Assembly (NCBI RefSeq): GCF_002078875.1
Contig: NC_034414.1
Coordinates: forward strand, 28,073,638 to 28,137,637
From: Numida meleagris
Taxonomy: Eukaryota > Chordata > Aves > Galliformes > Numididae
Direction: 5' to 3'
Length of the DNA stretch: 64,000 nt
Shown here: positions 1 through 13,388 of the stretch, in pieces
Position numbering within the stretch: the first letter of the stretch is position 1
Layout: the number at the start of each line of letters is the position of its first letter
The notes under the pieces: generated by a model
The model's input: the letters and a program-made list of their open reading frames with translations, nothing else
What the model was told of the DNA's origin: nothing
Databases searched by the model: none
Made by a program: the position numbers and the translations under genes

Positions 1-17
1 TTTTTTTCTTACTGTAG

Positions 18-90
18 TACTGGATAAATGAATACACCTCCACCTTGGGCATTGGTGTCTTCCACTCTGGCATTGAGATCTACGGCAGAG
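18..90 (+). CDS. DESI2-like: DESI2-like isopeptidase, internal coding exon with catalytic His (gene is 5'-partial)
   Basis: This exon encodes 24 residues plus the first base of a Glu codon, starting [13 protein letters not shown]. It carries the PPPDE (DeSI) motif [10 protein letters not shown], whose His (codon 63-65) is one of the two catalytic residues of this papain-like cysteine isopeptidase family. It follows a good acceptor (pyrimidine tract, then CTGTAG ending at 17) and ends at a GTATGA donor with phase 1. Human DESI2 has about 14 residues before this point (MGANQLVVLNVYDM), so the start codon and first exon lie upstream of the window. DESI2-type proteins are small soluble enzymes, and both deSUMOylating and deubiquitinating activity have been reported for them. 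The match is much closer to DESI2 than to DESI1. I call it DESI2-like because it differs from mammalian DESI2 at many otherwise conserved positions. Family identity is firm; the exact orthology is inference. Confidence 0.93.
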
Positions 91-1362
91 GTATGAAGTA
101 TTTCCTTTCATTATCTGCAGTACATGGAAAAGAAACTGTGTGGCTGGTCTGATATGGAAAAGAATCCAAAATTTATAGCTTTTGGCAAGGGATGTTTTGA
201 GCAGTGAAAAACTCTGCCAGTTCTGTTTTAATCTGTTGTGTAGTCCAGCTACAACTTGTGCAGTTCTGCCATAAACCAAGAAACTCTTCTGACCTTTAGT
301 GTGTAATTCCAGACTCTATAGCTTGTGCAGGCATGTAGCAAGATAGCAGGAAGGACCAATCAAATTGGAAGGACCTGCTGTGAAGGAAGGGAAAGACTGG
401 GGCTGGGGAAGAGAGATGGATCACTAGCTGTATTGAAACCTATATAAGGAAAGCTTGTGCTAATTCTGTGTCAGGGTAAACCAGCTTTGTGGTAGTTCTT
501 TATGAATGTCTATGGTCTGTAAGTTTGGAAGGAAAAAATATTTTGCAAGAACTTTTCCAAATGGTTTGAAGCTGAGTAGAGCACCCAAGGGATGTGGTCA
601 TGGTGTCTGTGAGAAGAGATGTAGCACAGTGAAGCCAAAGGACAGGACAGCATCACAGACTTTCCGTTTCCCCCTTCAGACAGTGTTAAATGGGAGTGAC
701 TGGAATTATCTCACTCATGGTATTTTTAGCTAGTGCCATGTAGTAGATAAAATGCTGGGGGTGCTGTGTTCTGTCTCAAGCACAGCAGCTTTCATAGGCC
801 ATGTGAGATGGCCCATATATCAAGAAGAGGCCTCCAGGCTCAACACACATGCTAAGGCAGTAGAGTGTAATCAGCTTGGGCTTTTTCTGCAAAGAGTTCC
901 TCATAGCTGGCTGCAAATCCCTCTGGAAGAAGAGGACAGATTTCTTCCTACTCTAGAAAAGGCTTTTCCTAGCTTGGTATCGCTGCTGACAGCCTCTTGT
1001 AATATTTCCAGATGCCTCTGCCACACAACTTTATACTGAGAGGAAGCCACCTGGTCAGGCACAAAGATATGGACCTGGAGAGCTTGTCTGGCATTGAGAA
1101 GTAGATTAGCAGTGCTAGATACTAATTAGCGGTGCAACCAGTAGAATTAGCATTGATGGACCCTGCTCTGGCGCTGAGGCTGTGAGGGTATCCTCAGGCT
1201 GCTAGGTAACTGGGCAGAGAAAATGTCTTTCAGAGGCTGGCTGAAGCTGATTTTGGCAAGGGCCCAGCCCCTGGTGCTGATGCTGAGCTTTGCAGACAGC
1301 TGCCATCCTGACACAGAGTTCATTCAATTACTCACAGTCTGTCTGTTTTCTTTCCTTGTCAG
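91..1362 (+). other. Intron of DESI2-like gene (phase 1)
   Basis: This is a 1.27-kb intron running from a GTATGA donor to a CTTGTCAG acceptor. The short ORFs inside it have no recognisable domain. I see no RNA gene or mobile element. A small imperfect repeat built on AATTAGC-like words lies around 1104-1160. Confidence 0.85.
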
Positions 1363-1456
1363 AGTTTGCCTATGGAGGGCATCCCTATCCTTTCAGTGGG
1401 ATTTTCGAGATCACACCTGGCAGTGCGGTAGAGCTTGGCGAGACCTTTAAATTCAA
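1363..1456 (+). CDS. DESI2-like: DESI2-like isopeptidase, second visible coding exon
   Basis: This exon completes the split Glu codon and continues [20 protein letters not shown], ending in GETFKF plus two bases of a Lys codon. The stretch is the central beta-rich part of the PPPDE domain. The [14 protein letters not shown] segment just after the catalytic His is one of the best conserved parts of DESI2. The acceptor ends in CAG at 1362. The donor is GTAAGG at 1457, which places the intron in phase 2. Reading through the donor would give an immediate stop (AAG TAA). Exon length (94 bp) and phase join correctly to both neighbouring exons. Confidence 0.93.
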
Positions 1457-2496
1457 GTAAGGGCCCTTTTTTACATCTTTTTTCCCTGCTAGTAGCTGCT
1501 TCTGCAGGGAGAGCAGGGAGGTCCTTTCCTCTGAGTCCCCATCTCCTCTCTCATTAGCACTCTTACTGCCTCCTTTACATGATCCTTGTTCAAAGTGAGC
1601 TCTGTAGGGGTCTTGATGGCAGATAAAACGGTGTACACCAAATGAGGAGTGGTGCTCAAGTGTATTTAGCAGGGTTTAAAAGTACAGTTATAAATCAATG
1701 TAGTTCTCTCTTCCCATTTTCTTTGCTTTCTGTGCTCCCAGTTTTACCTGTCAGCAAGAAAGGGAGTTACCGTGTTATGCAGAGCCAGTACATGGGGAAA
1801 TAAAAAACTTTTTATGAGCGTCACCTAGTTATGGATATTGCAGAAATCATCTCTTGTGTTTATAGCTACACTGTCACAAAAGACAGACCAGCTACTAGAG
1901 GAGTCTGGGAGGATGCTTCATTAAGGTATTGTTCAAGGTCCTCAGGCTTTGGGGCTGTGGTTCAAGGAACTGCCCACAGAAGATGAGACTTGACTTTCAC
2001 AGTCTGCGAGTTTACACTGGGGGATGCTGGGGACTTTAGAAGAACAAGCACTATTGAGTGAATACTGAGAGAAGCAATGTGTTCCCACATAAAGCTCTAT
2101 CTGCTCCTTGCTGGCCCACACCATGGAAAACCTCTCCATCATGGGAAAACAGTCTTCTCTGTCCTACTGCAATTTTCTGCTGAGGAGCTATGGACATAGG
2201 GGGAAACAAGCAGACCTCAAGAGCTGAGATAGCCTTAGTGGTGAGCAGAAGGCTCAGGGGACTGCTTCTGTGCTGTAATATCCTCAAGTTTATCCAAAAA
2301 GCAGATTAGCATGCCGTTTTGCTAATAAGAATCTAATAAGAATATTTTGCTAGTAAGTCTGATAGCCCCAGATACGCCTGCCCACAACTTATGCCTGGAA
2401 TTATTGTGAATGCCTTATCGTTTCCCTTTCCCTGGTGACATATCACTCTCTTCATTGTAGCTTTCCATGTTTCCTGTTGTGTTTTGTTTTTACTAG
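1457..2496 (+). other. Intron of DESI2-like gene (phase 2)
   Basis: This 1.04-kb intron runs from GTAAGG to TTTTACTAG. It contains two copies of CTAATAAGAAT close together at about 2319-2344. I see no gene, RNA or mobile element in it. Confidence 0.85.
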
Positions 2497-2638
2497 AGAA
2501 TCCATTGCACTGGGCACCACAGACTTCACAGAAGAGGATGTGGATAAGATTATGGAAGAGCTGGGCAAAGAGTACAAAGGCAACGCATACCACCTGATGC
2601 ACAAGAACTGTAATCATTTCTCTGCTGCTTTGGCTGAG
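2497..2638 (+). CDS. DESI2-like: DESI2-like isopeptidase, third visible coding exon with catalytic Cys
   Basis: The exon encodes [20 protein letters not shown] followed by [20 protein letters not shown] and FSAALAE. The Cys of HKNCNHF (codon 2609-2611) is the expected nucleophile of PPPDE proteases. It pairs with the His in exon 18-90, so the enzyme should be catalytically competent. The [14 protein letters not shown] block is a hallmark of DESI2. The acidic helix ahead of it ([16 protein letters not shown]) is also conserved in form, but with substitutions relative to the human DESI2 I recall. The exon closes in phase 0 at GAG|GTGGGC, a weaker donor than the others in the gene. If that donor is skipped, an 18-residue hydrophobic tail follows before a stop at 2693-2695. 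Confidence 0.94.
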
Positions 2639-5600
2639 GTGGGCACAGCTATTTTCTTTCTCTCTTTATTTTGTTTTTCTATTTCAGATCTGTAGTAGTG
2701 CTTACAGAAGGGGAAATAGGATCAGAACATCCTGCCAAGTCAGAGCCAAGAGTCAAATCTCCTGTCTCAGCCCTTAATATTTTTGAAAGCCTGTTGGTGT
2801 TCAAAAAGAGAGGGTTAGGAGGTAGAGATGCAGCAGGTTTATTACTGGTTTGGTTTAAACTGCCTATAAAACTTGGACTGCCTGCACTGAAGCTCATTGA
2901 ATAGACTGCTGAGCAGAAATTGCAAAGACAAACCTGGCCAGCGCTCAAACTTGTATCATTTTAATAGCAAGAGTGTAAACAACCCTCCGTGATCTGAAAG
3001 CGAATAAAAATGGCGTAAGTGTTCTGCTAACAAAATGTTGCAGTATTCAAGAAGTGAGCGTTCCATTTTTTTCTTTAGCGTGCACTATTTAGAATGCATT
3101 CTTTTTTAAAAAGAAAAAAATCAATTTTTTCTCAGACTTCTTTGACAATTACACATTTCCACTTTGCCAAAAACACTGAACTGTAACAGAGCTGTTATTT
3201 CTATTCAGAGAGAACTGAAGCACAGAGAAGTGCAAATTTATCCCTTATTTCTGTTAATTTGGGATATTCCATTCTTCAGTTGACCAAGATCTTACAATTC
3301 TGAGGGAAAGTTGCCTTTCCTCCATCCCCAGCTGAGATATTCAAAGCTGATGTTTCATTAAAGTGTGTGTATTCAGCACTTGGTAAATCTGAATTCAGGA
3401 TCTTGACCCAGTGCCAGAAAAGAAATGAGAAGCAGAAGATGCAAGTGACCTTCTATCCAAAAACAAGACCATGTTTCTGTGTTTTCTGCAGGCATTGTAT
3501 GGCAAAGACAAGGGTAGAATCTTTTTCTTACCAACAGAGTTCAATTGCTTTAACTGTGAAACTTTCATTTCTATTTCTGGCATCCCCATCCTCACTCACT
3601 GCACATCTCTTACTTTCGTCATCATGTAGGGCAAGAGTCCAATAATTTCTTTTGTTACAAGTGACCGTTCGTCCCCAAGCAAGGCCCACCATGGATCCTG
3701 AGTGAGATGAGTCTGTAAAGTAAAAAAAACCAACAAACAACAACAACAAAACATGTATGATTTTTTTTTTTTTTGAGAAAATCTCTAATGAATCTGAGAA
3801 CGAGCAATTAATTTATGAGGGACTCACGTACACTCTTAGGAAAAACAGTTCTTTATTGGTTTCACCTTTGCTAATTATAGGAAGGGAAAATGACATGAGT
3901 CCGTTCAGTAAATGCTGTCATGTTAAAATAAGCAGGAAGAAATTGTATCGGTACAAACAGAATGAGTTTCAAGCAGTACAGTGATAAATCAATGAGTTAG
4001 CTGAACTACTGTTTTGGAATCAAATCATTAAATTACAACAGAAAGCTTACAGATTACTAAAACAAAATGCAAACTTGAATATTTTGAAGGAAACCTAGGA
4101 GAAAGCTGTATGATTATTAATGAAAGCTAAAAAAAGCTTTACGTGAAATAAGGCCATTGCTTATTATATACTTTGACATATAAAAATTCTGTCTCGTGTC
4201 CAAGCCACAAACTCAAAGCTCTTTTTCCTTGATTATGCTGGAACACATCAGCAAACCTTTTACTGCCTTTTCCTTATCCAACCTTTAAAATGTAAGTCAA
4301 ACAAGACAGACGTTAATAGAAAACTACTAGCATATTTTAAGTTTAAGATTTCTAGTGAAGGCGAAGTAAACCTTCAGTGAACACCTTTGCAGGAGTGGAA
4401 TTTAGGGTTAGGTTTTCCTACATTCACTTTCTTAGTGGATTAAGCGTACCCATATGCGTGGACTTGTTGCTGCCCCATAACACACTCAGATAATAAAACA
4501 AAAGCCTAAATAGCTAGTTCTGACACTTCTCCCATCCTCTTCATTACTCATATGGGATAGGTAAATCAAGGTGGGAAATCCATCTAAAATATTAACAGCA
4601 TAATCTAACCACCACAGAACTCAAAAGGTCAATTTAATAAATCCTTCATAGGGAAGCAGGATTATTTCGCTGCTGTTGCTCTTCACATATGTTTGGGCTC
4701 ATTACCCTTCTCTAAACTATTAAAAATGCAAAAATAGAGGAGGTGCACTTCAGGCCCAGGAGGAGCAGGCCCTGGATAGTCTCTAGCATCAAGGTACAGA
4801 AAATGGGCCCCCAAAACCTTAAATAGCCAGTGTTAAAACACTAAGATGTCAAAGCCATTGAATGTGTCTCAGTCAGCAATACTAGAAATACATGTGGCTG
4901 CCTTATGGCAAATGTCTTCATCCTTTCTTACAAGCGCACTCATTTGACAATCACTGTTTTGGAACTACGTGAGAGCGAAGTGGTGTAGCTTGTCTCAGAA
5001 TGATTCTGACCACATGGTCGAAGACTGCTTGAAATTTGATGAGACAGAAGCTCTCGGAACTAAAAGCAATTGAAGTTTCTATTCTCATTTCCCAACATCT
5101 GAATGCTTGCTTAACTTTGCAGCCTTAGTGCTTTCTTTTATTTTTGTAATCCCCATTAAATAAAACCACAGAACAAAACAAAAAACCAACCAGCTACACG
5201 TAGAGTTCCAAGGCAGAGCCTTCAGCTGGTAAAGGTGAGCAGAATGCATTAACTGTATGACAAGTAGCTCTCAAGACTGTGGAAGTGCGTCACCACAGAA
5301 TGTAGAAAAGAGAACTCAGATCTGTGCTCTAAACCTGTGCTGAGACTACTCTTGGTGTTTGTATTGTCCTTTCATACTCTCCTTCTGCGAAGGAGTAATA
5401 ATAATACTAATTAGCATTTATTTATGCACAGCTACATTATGTGGCAGTTAAAAGCAGAAAATGGGAACAAGTATTCAAAGAATTAAAAGAAAGGATGTTA
5501 GAAGCTTTGTGTGGCAGAATAAATCTGCCTGGGGCGTAAGCAGTGTGGTAAGTTCAGGAGAAGGCTATTCTGAGCCTCCTGACTAATGCCAGGCAAGTCA

Positions 5601-8600
5601 CATCCCTGCTTTGTGCATGAGTATCCTATCTTACACACCAGATTACTTCTTCCTTTGAAAAATACTTTGAAATCTTTTGATGAAAGCTGCCTTATCTGCC
5701 AAGGTGAATTAGCTGGCTTGTGTCTTGTACTGCTCTGTATCAGAAAGCCAAGTGGGAGCTAGAACTTGATAGCTGTATGGTGATGTGTGAGTTAATGCAT
5801 TCGCACAAGTATGTCTGGCAGGCCCAAGGATTTGGCTGTATGGCCATGTACTGGATAGCCTTATTTGGTCTTTCTAATTTCCTCCCTTGGCTGTGGGCTT
5901 GCTAATTAGTATCCATACAGATATTTCCGTGGTGGTTGAGCCGCAGGCTTGGAAGATCCCATCTGGTCACCTGAACTGAGGGCAGCTGCAGCCACATGCC
6001 CTGCTGGCCAAGGCCTTGATTCTGTAGAGGAGATGGAAGGGCAGGTATAAGGCTGACGTTTCCTGGCAGCTTTCTTGGAGAGTGAAACAGTGAACTTGCG
6101 TGATCGAGATTCTTCTCCTATGGATTTTTTGAGAAATACTTTATCATCAGGGAACTTTAGGATACTTCAGAAGTGAAGAACTGCCCGAGAATGTAGACCT
6201 CTGCCTATTAAGTGCTGCACACCATCTTCACTTCAGTTCTGAATGAAGTCCGGCTGTAATGAAGTGCAGAACTTCCTAGTGGGTAGTCATGAGGGAGAAA
6301 CTAGAAGCACTCCCTGAGCACGTGCCCCACTTCAATTTCAGGCAGCTGATACACACCACTGGATACCGTTTTGTCGTTTCCCTTCATCCTCACAATCTGT
6401 CAGTGTGGGAAGGTGAGGGAGCTTGATCTAATTAGTGAAAATCTAGTTAGTGTTGTCTCAGCCACACTGACTGCTACGTGATCCTGTAGTACCCATTTTT
6501 ATAAAACCACTTAAGCAAATTATTTGTGGGTTACAATGAAGAGGTTCATCAAACTGGGATAAGGAGTTTGTCTACATGGAGCTCGTTCATTTCATGCTGC
6601 TTATGTTGACGGTGGCCAAAATCAAGTAGTATCAGCACCATGATCTCTGAGGAAACTCATCAGGAGGAGGGGCAATCCTGGGGGGCTTATGCCTGCAGTT
6701 TCTCCAGAGGAAAATCAGTTGGCCACCAATAGCAGAGCCCAAGTTTCCTGTGATGTTCTGAGCTTCCATGCCTTGCTGCATGTTGGTATTACGGGTGCTT
6801 CAGGTAGGGGATGCTGCATGCATGCAGCAAGGATTTTAGCATTCTGATAATGTTGTGTGTGTGTGGATTAAGTTAGGGCGATTTCAAAATTGGGTGAAGT
6901 CCTTCTGTTTGATCATCTGTTTGTTAGTCGCTGTGCTCCTGACAATCCCAACTATACATGCAAATGGCCCTCCAAGGAACAGAATAATATTTATGTTCTT
7001 TTTGAGTTGCCCTGGCTGATGAAGGAGGTTATTTAAGCTCTCACAGATGGAAAAAAAAAAATTGGCTATTAAACATTAGAAAAACCCTTTAAAATAAAAA
7101 AGACAAAAATAATTTGATCTTTCCATATTTTGATTTGTTGAATTTCCTGGTTTTCGGAATGAGGACATGTGATATAGCAAAAGGATAAATGTTGCAAATT
7201 GCAGTAACGCAAACATAAAGGAAGAAGAACTCATCTGTGCTTTCAGCAAAAAGCCAAACTCAAAGTAATTGCTGTCTTTACAGACAGCTCCCCTGCAAGA
7301 ACTTACGGGTTTGAGGTCCCAGCCATACCATTGCTTTGCAGGAGCACTTGTCACTGCGGCCTGGGGAAACAAGGAAAAATGCTACGAATAATGTGCTTGA
7401 GGTGCCGAGAAAGAGATGCAATTGTGCTATCATCAAGCCTATTCTTGAGTAGGTGCATGCAGACATAGGGATCTATGAAACTGCTGCCAGAGGGCTCTTT
7501 TCAGTGCAGCGTGGCTTGTGATTACCCTGCAACTCTTCAGTACAATTTGGACTTGTGGAAGGCAAATGGATAGCTGGCACAGCTTGTACCTCCAGACTCA
7601 TGTAGAAAAGTTGACTGCCAGTGGATAAAATGGGGGGCAAATAAGTACAAGCCCTATTCATTTGTAGGCACATGGTGAGTATGCAGTGCCTGAGGACAGC
7701 TGCCTGAGAACACAGCATTAACCGAAGGACCAGACGGAGCATGAGTGCTTTCTCCTTCCAGGTTCTTCAGTCTGGTGGTATTCCTCAGTACTGAGGGTAA
7801 GGACACCATGTCACTGCAAGTTAAAGATTCTGAAAAAGTTTCTGCTGCTTAACCCATTCACAAACAAGATGACTCATTTGACTTCCCACCAGCAATTTCC
7901 TGTGCTTCTGAATCTTCCTATCTTAGATAAGCTATAGAGCTCCATTCTTACCCGAGTGACAACAGTTGCTACAGCATGTCTCAGAAAAGGGCAAACCAAC
8001 ATGGGAAGGGAGAAAAACACCTTTGAATCAGTACCAGAATGGGAAGATAAGTGGAATGACTCAAGGAAACCACTCCTCCTCCCTTCCTCAGTGAGATTAC
8101 TGCCAAGAAACTGGAATGGTTGCTGTTTAAATAAATTGTTTATCACCTTGCTGTTGGCCACATGATAAAAAATTATCAGAGAAGCGAGGCTTTTGTGATC
8201 ATCAGGAAAAATAACACCTTTTATTCCCCAACAGTCAGTGGTGGGACAGCAATAATGTCAGTGGGTCTTCTGAGCCCTTTTGGCAAGATCTGAAGTTGCT
8301 GCTCATCAAAAGAAATGGATTGAGAGACACTGATTTGATTCACCTTAAAGATTGTTGATGTTGAAACTTTACCTGAGGGCAGCAAAGATGGCAAGTTTTA
8401 TTTTTTTATCATGTCTCCTCTCACTCTTCTTGAAAGAGGAATAATTTTTTGTGATTTATATGTATACCAGAACAAGTCAAAACACTGTATTTTGTAGCAG
8501 CTTCCCAGCTTGAAATTATTTATCTGTCTTGCAAATGCTCTAAAATTATTCTTAAAAAAAAAACCAAAACAATAAAACTTAGGAGAAGGCTGAGTCTATC

Positions 8601-8765
8601 AGCAGGACCAGTTTGGATTTCTAAGAGCATTTTCAGAGAATCATAAACCTGGAATAAACTTGGCTTAGAAGAACTTGAATGAGCTGGTACGAGTTCCACT
8701 GGAGTCAACGTAATCAGAATTTGGCTCCATGACTTGAGAGATGGTGAAGCAGAGTTAAACATCTG

Positions 8766-8958
8766 AGAGAGTGGTCAGACTCTGGAATGGGCTGCCCAGG
8801 AAGGCGGTGGAGTCACTGTCCCTGCAAGTGTTCAAAAAATTTGTAGATGTGGTACTAAGGAACATTGTTTAGTGGGGCAACATTGGTGGTAGGTGGATGG
8901 CTGGACTAGATGATCGTAGAATCATCTTTCCCAATCATAATGATTCTATGATTTCACG
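8766..8958 (+). mobile_element. CR1 LINE, truncated 3' end
   Basis: The segment reads like the last part of an avian CR1 3' UTR. It has GTGGTCAGACTCTGGAATGG, then GGGCTGCCCAGG, GGTGGAGTCACTGTCCCTG, a TTCAAAAAATTTGTAGATGT block, GGCTGGACTAGATGATC and a terminal ATTCTATGATT. CR1 copies are usually 5'-truncated, as here. It is somewhat diverged and lies sense to the host gene in its last intron. Confidence 0.9.
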
Positions 8959-11900
8959 ATCCCTATTTGCTTCCTAAATAATGACCCAGAGAAAGGTATT
9001 AAAATTGACTAGAACCAATATCGAAATTAGCATGCCAGGCTAACTTCCATATGTAGTCATCCTTCAGAAGGTTCTTTAGGGTCAAACTGATATCTCTTTA
9101 TCCACCTTCCTCTTATTCCCACTGATCTTTTTCACGCCTTTACTCCTTTAAATACCAATGGATCTATTTCATTATTGCTCAGTATTTATTCATCCATAGG
9201 ATTGGATCCAAGGGGCAGTGCTCAGAGGTGCCATCTAGGAAAATGGCTAAAAGTTGAACTAATTGTTAGAGCTGAACTAAGATATCTGGAATAAGCACTC
9301 AACAAAAGTGGAGCCTTTTAAGAATAATCTGACAGTTTATTAAAACTTCTCCTACATAAAGTTTTGTGGATTCTAGCAGAGCTGGTGAGACACTCATCCT
9401 CATGTAAACACAAGCTTCCTGGATAGAGAAAAGGTCATTGGGGTGTGAGAGCAAGTTGGTCTACATATTTATTTACCTTTTCTCCACCATTCCAACAAAA
9501 ACTCTCCTGAATATCAGCCATGAGATGTTCTGGAGCTGGATGTCCCTCAGTCTCTTCTATGGGAACTGTTCTATTTTAATTGTTAATATAAACAGATAGA
9601 AAACACATTCTAGGAGGCAAACAGACAGGCCTGAATCAGAATGAGTGTGCTTATGGTTTTAGAAGCTCATTTTGAAGTTGTAGGATTTGTAGAAATCTCC
9701 AGAGAGAAAAATACTTGGGGGAACTTGGGGTCTTGTTCTTGAGCAGAAGAGGCCTTCAAAAATAGTCTTGGTGAGCTTGGCCTATTCTTTGACATAGGAG
9801 TGGAAGAGAATCTCCTGGGCATCTGAGGTTGTTTAGGTCAGCATTGGAAAATTCTCTAGAATCCTTGATAGGCCTGGCTACTATTGGGTGAGAATTATGG
9901 ACCCTGTCAGAATCAAACATTTTGCAGTCAGAATCTTACTGATGCAGCACCGCAACGTTCCCCTGGGAGTTAAACAGCTCCCCCTCTCCTGAAGTCAGCA
10001 GGACTCTCAGTTCAGTTGACAAGGATGTTCTCCAAATGATAATACTCTGAAGGTTAACTGATGGAGTCTCCATGGTGAATCCTGCAAGTGAGGATTCAAG
10101 CAGGCATCTGGCCCGCCTACTGTTGGTGCTGACACTACAGTATGAGTATTAAATCTCCATGTCAGGTTGGATGGACGCACTTGGTAAAGCAACGCAAACT
10201 GAATCTCCCTGCGGAGGCTGTGGGGCTGAGTTGAAGGGACAAGAGATGATGGCCAGCACATACTCCTTTCTCTCTAGCTAGTCACTTGCCCTTTTTCAGC
10301 TAAGGCAGAACTGACAGCGTATAACAAACTTGCATCAGAATCTTGCTTCCCTTAAAGTAGTTTGACTTTCAGAAAATTTGCTGAGAAAGGCAAGTTTGCT
10401 GAGTCAAGGACCAAACGAGGGCAACTCTTTAATCATAATGAATAATTCAACCCCAAAGCTTTCCAGGTCCATCCCCAGACACACATGAGCTCTTGTAACG
10501 TTATTAAAACTAGGAAGCTTTCCTTAACCTGAAAGCTCAAAGAGAAGGGATTAAACATCAGAGAAGGGAACTTCAGAAGGCATTTGTGTCACAGTCAAAA
10601 GCAACAGAAGCTTCTATAAACCGTTCTGCAGCAGATCCTAAGTTGCCAAGTAATACCCATGTTTTTTTCCCTTAGTCAGTTAACAGTTGCTAAAAAGTCG
10701 CCTCTGTTGTGAGGAGGAGATGTGTGTTTTCTTGTGCAAATGCATACATGCTAGGCTGTTAATGGCGGAGGATGGAGCACTTGAGACAGACAGGAAAGAG
10801 GGACAGAAATGAACAAACCATCCAACCATAAGCAACCACAGGGTATGAAAGAACATAAATAAACCTTTGTTTCGAGGCACCTGAGCCAGTCCTCACACAA
10901 GCTGATGAAAAGACATGCTTTATTTTAGTAGTCTTTGAATGTTGCTTGTTCTATAAGGAACAGGAAGTGTTTTGTTTTCTGTTTTTAAAACACCGCATAC
11001 GTCTGGAATAATTTTACTAATAAAGACATCCTGCACTCGTAAATTATCCTCATGGTTTCAGATGGATGTTGTTTTTCTCTCAATACTGCCTGTAAATATG
11101 CATGAATTTGATAGTGAACTGCTACACTGCATGCCAGATGTGCTAATTCATTCTGTAGTGACAAAATGACATTTCTAAGGGTAGTTTGTGTATTAGTTGA
11201 AATTTTTGAAGTATATGGGGAGTCCTTGGAATGAAGGCTACAATAAAAGTATAGTTTTTTTTTTCCTTCATTAACCTTTCTAGCCTTGCTACCCTGAACG
11301 AGTGCTCTATCCCAGTGAAAATGGTTAACAGAATAAATCTGATATGCACCTTCCAGGTCTCTCAGTAATTCCTTTTCCTCCATCTACCTACTTGTGCAGG
11401 AGAATAGTATGGGTTGGCAAATAATTTGAAACAGAAATCAAACTCTCAAAATGTCAAGTTCTTAGGACATCATTTCATTTTTTTGAAAATGGTCTGATTT
11501 TACTCCATGTGCCTCTGCAATTATTTTAGGTTTTCTCTTTAAAGCAATCTATCTAGCCAAAAATATTAAATGTGAAGATATTTTAAGAGTGAATTTGTAG
11601 AGAAAAATGGAAAAAAAACCAAAAAGCCACAACTGCCACCAACAAAGAAAACCAATACACCAAAACCAAAACATTTTATTCTCCCTGGGACTGGTATAAA
11701 TGTGGATGTTTTGCACCATCTACTTTGCCTTATTGTTTTATTTTTCCAGCAGTCTTTCCAAACCAAAAGCTCTGTGGCATTTCTGTTATAATTAAGGATA
11801 AAATCTTAGAACTAAGTTAATTCATACCCTCTGGGGTGTTCATCTGTAGCCACAACATCATGGAGCCTTTGAGCATGAGTGTGTGTACAAATGCTGAGGA

Positions 11901-12280
11901 TATGTCTCCTTTTCACAAATGAAGATGGCAAGGAAAAACCATGTCCTTTTCACCACTGCCTGTTGATGAATGAAAAGCATCAGAAATGTAAATGAACTGT
12001 CTAAGTGTGTTGATAGGCTTTTGAAACTGGAAGCTTTTGCTTAGGAGTCCTGCCAACACTGCCAGACAAAGTCTTTCCCTGTTCCTATGGCTTCCTGTAT
12101 CCTCTGTACTCATTGCATTGCCATCCTCAGTAATCTGCTGCTGTGCTGTGTTAAGAAAGAAGGCTTCAGACTGAGATGGAAATGCAGGATTTTCTTGGTT
12201 ACCTATTCAGGAAAAAGGATGCTATTAATGTCCATTACTCCATGGATGTGGATTGGCCTAGTCATGTCCAACACACACTT

Positions 12281-12299
12281 TGTGTGTGTATGCACATAT
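12281..12299. repeat. Short (AC)/(GT) inverted repeat
   Basis: ACACACACTTTGTGTGTGT can fold on itself and is followed by a CACATATATAT tract. It is a simple-sequence hairpin in intron DNA with no evidence of function. Confidence 0.5.
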
Positions 12300-13380
12300 A
12301 TATTTATGGATGTTATAACATATGGATGATCATACTGGGCAACAGCTGTTCTCAGCTGCTGGTCTTGAAACAGCACCTGATAGGAAAAGTGTTCCCATCC
12401 ACACCGTCGTGATAATACAAATAAATTGCAGTTGTTCACTGTTTTGGTATGCAAGTTGTTATTTTAAATATCAATAACAGGCCCAGACTTAATTACGCTC
12501 AGAATTCCTGAAATGTCAACCATTATAAGGCTACTTGCTGCCTACCTTATCATCTTGCTGGCTGTGCTTAGATTTGGTGGTTGCAAGGACTTTGATGCTC
12601 AGAGGGCATTTGGCCATGCTGCATTGTTGATACACAGCTAATCAGTGATGCCACTCATAATTTTGCTCTGAATGTGGTCCATCAAGATGTCATGTAGTCA
12701 GATTTGCAGTGCAGAGCTAGAGGTGTATTCCCTGCTGAGATACTTGTTTCCTTAGTTCTGTGAGCGCTGGGCAAAGGCATTCGTATGCATTGGGTTGTTT
12801 TTTTCCACGCATCTTGAAGTACTAATTTGATTGAATTGCTGTTTCTCTCTTTTTATGCATGTTCTCTGGCTGTCCTAGCAGAGCATACAAGCTTTGCCTG
12901 AGTAGATGTACTGGTTTGTATCTAATGCCTTATTCTGAAATTCAGCAAACCATCATCTTTGCTATATTGTTTAGGCCTCGTAGAAGCCAACTCATGCTAA
13001 CACTGGAAAGATTCCCCTTAGACTCCACAGACTTTGCTCCTAAAAGTGCTGTGGGATGCATGTTGAATTCCTTGGGTGCCAGTAAAACCCTTTGCATTCT
13101 GTAAGACATGTCAAGGGGAATACTGTAGAGCAGCTCAATGGATATGTGCCCTACATGGATGCTACCTCATTTTCAGCAAGGCTGCTAAAGTGGAAGTGGC
13201 AGTGCATGGCTTAGCAGATGTTCAGTGCTGAACTCTCAGAGGCTCAGTCTGATGATAAGAATTGAAATAATTAGCATGCATTTTTTTAAGAATGTAATGT
13301 TGCCTCTGGACATCTGGATTTTCACAGATTGGGGCATTACATGGTGCCTTTGGGAGGGCTCACTTAAAAAATATTCCTTG

Positions 13381-13388
13381 ACTTATAC
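13381..13388. repeat. Left copy of hAT target-site duplication
   Basis: ACTTATAC directly abuts the left terminus. It matches ACTTACGC beyond the right terminus at 6 of 8 positions. Eight base pairs is the standard hAT duplication length. Confidence 0.65.

Larger units (their letters stand above)
2639..13388 (+). other. Last intron of DESI2-like gene, 5' part
   Basis: This is the first 10.7 kb of a 16.7-kb intron (2639-19313). It is AT-rich, with short A and T runs (for example around 3755-3774) and many small chance ORFs on both strands. The only mobile element I recognise is the CR1 3' end at about 8766-8958. A (CA)/(TG) inverted repeat lies near 12281-12299. I see no coding exon, tRNA or other RNA gene. 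Confidence 0.75.

Noticed and set aside
10985..11383. 132-codon minus-strand ORF in the DESI2-like last intron
   Set aside because: It has no recognisable domain. Another minus-strand ORF overlaps it in a second frame.
12182..12241. Words TGCAGGATTTTC and TCCATTACT shared with about 27341-27364, suggesting a dispersed repeat
   Set aside because: Only two short words match, with different spacing. This is too little to separate from chance without a genome-wide search.
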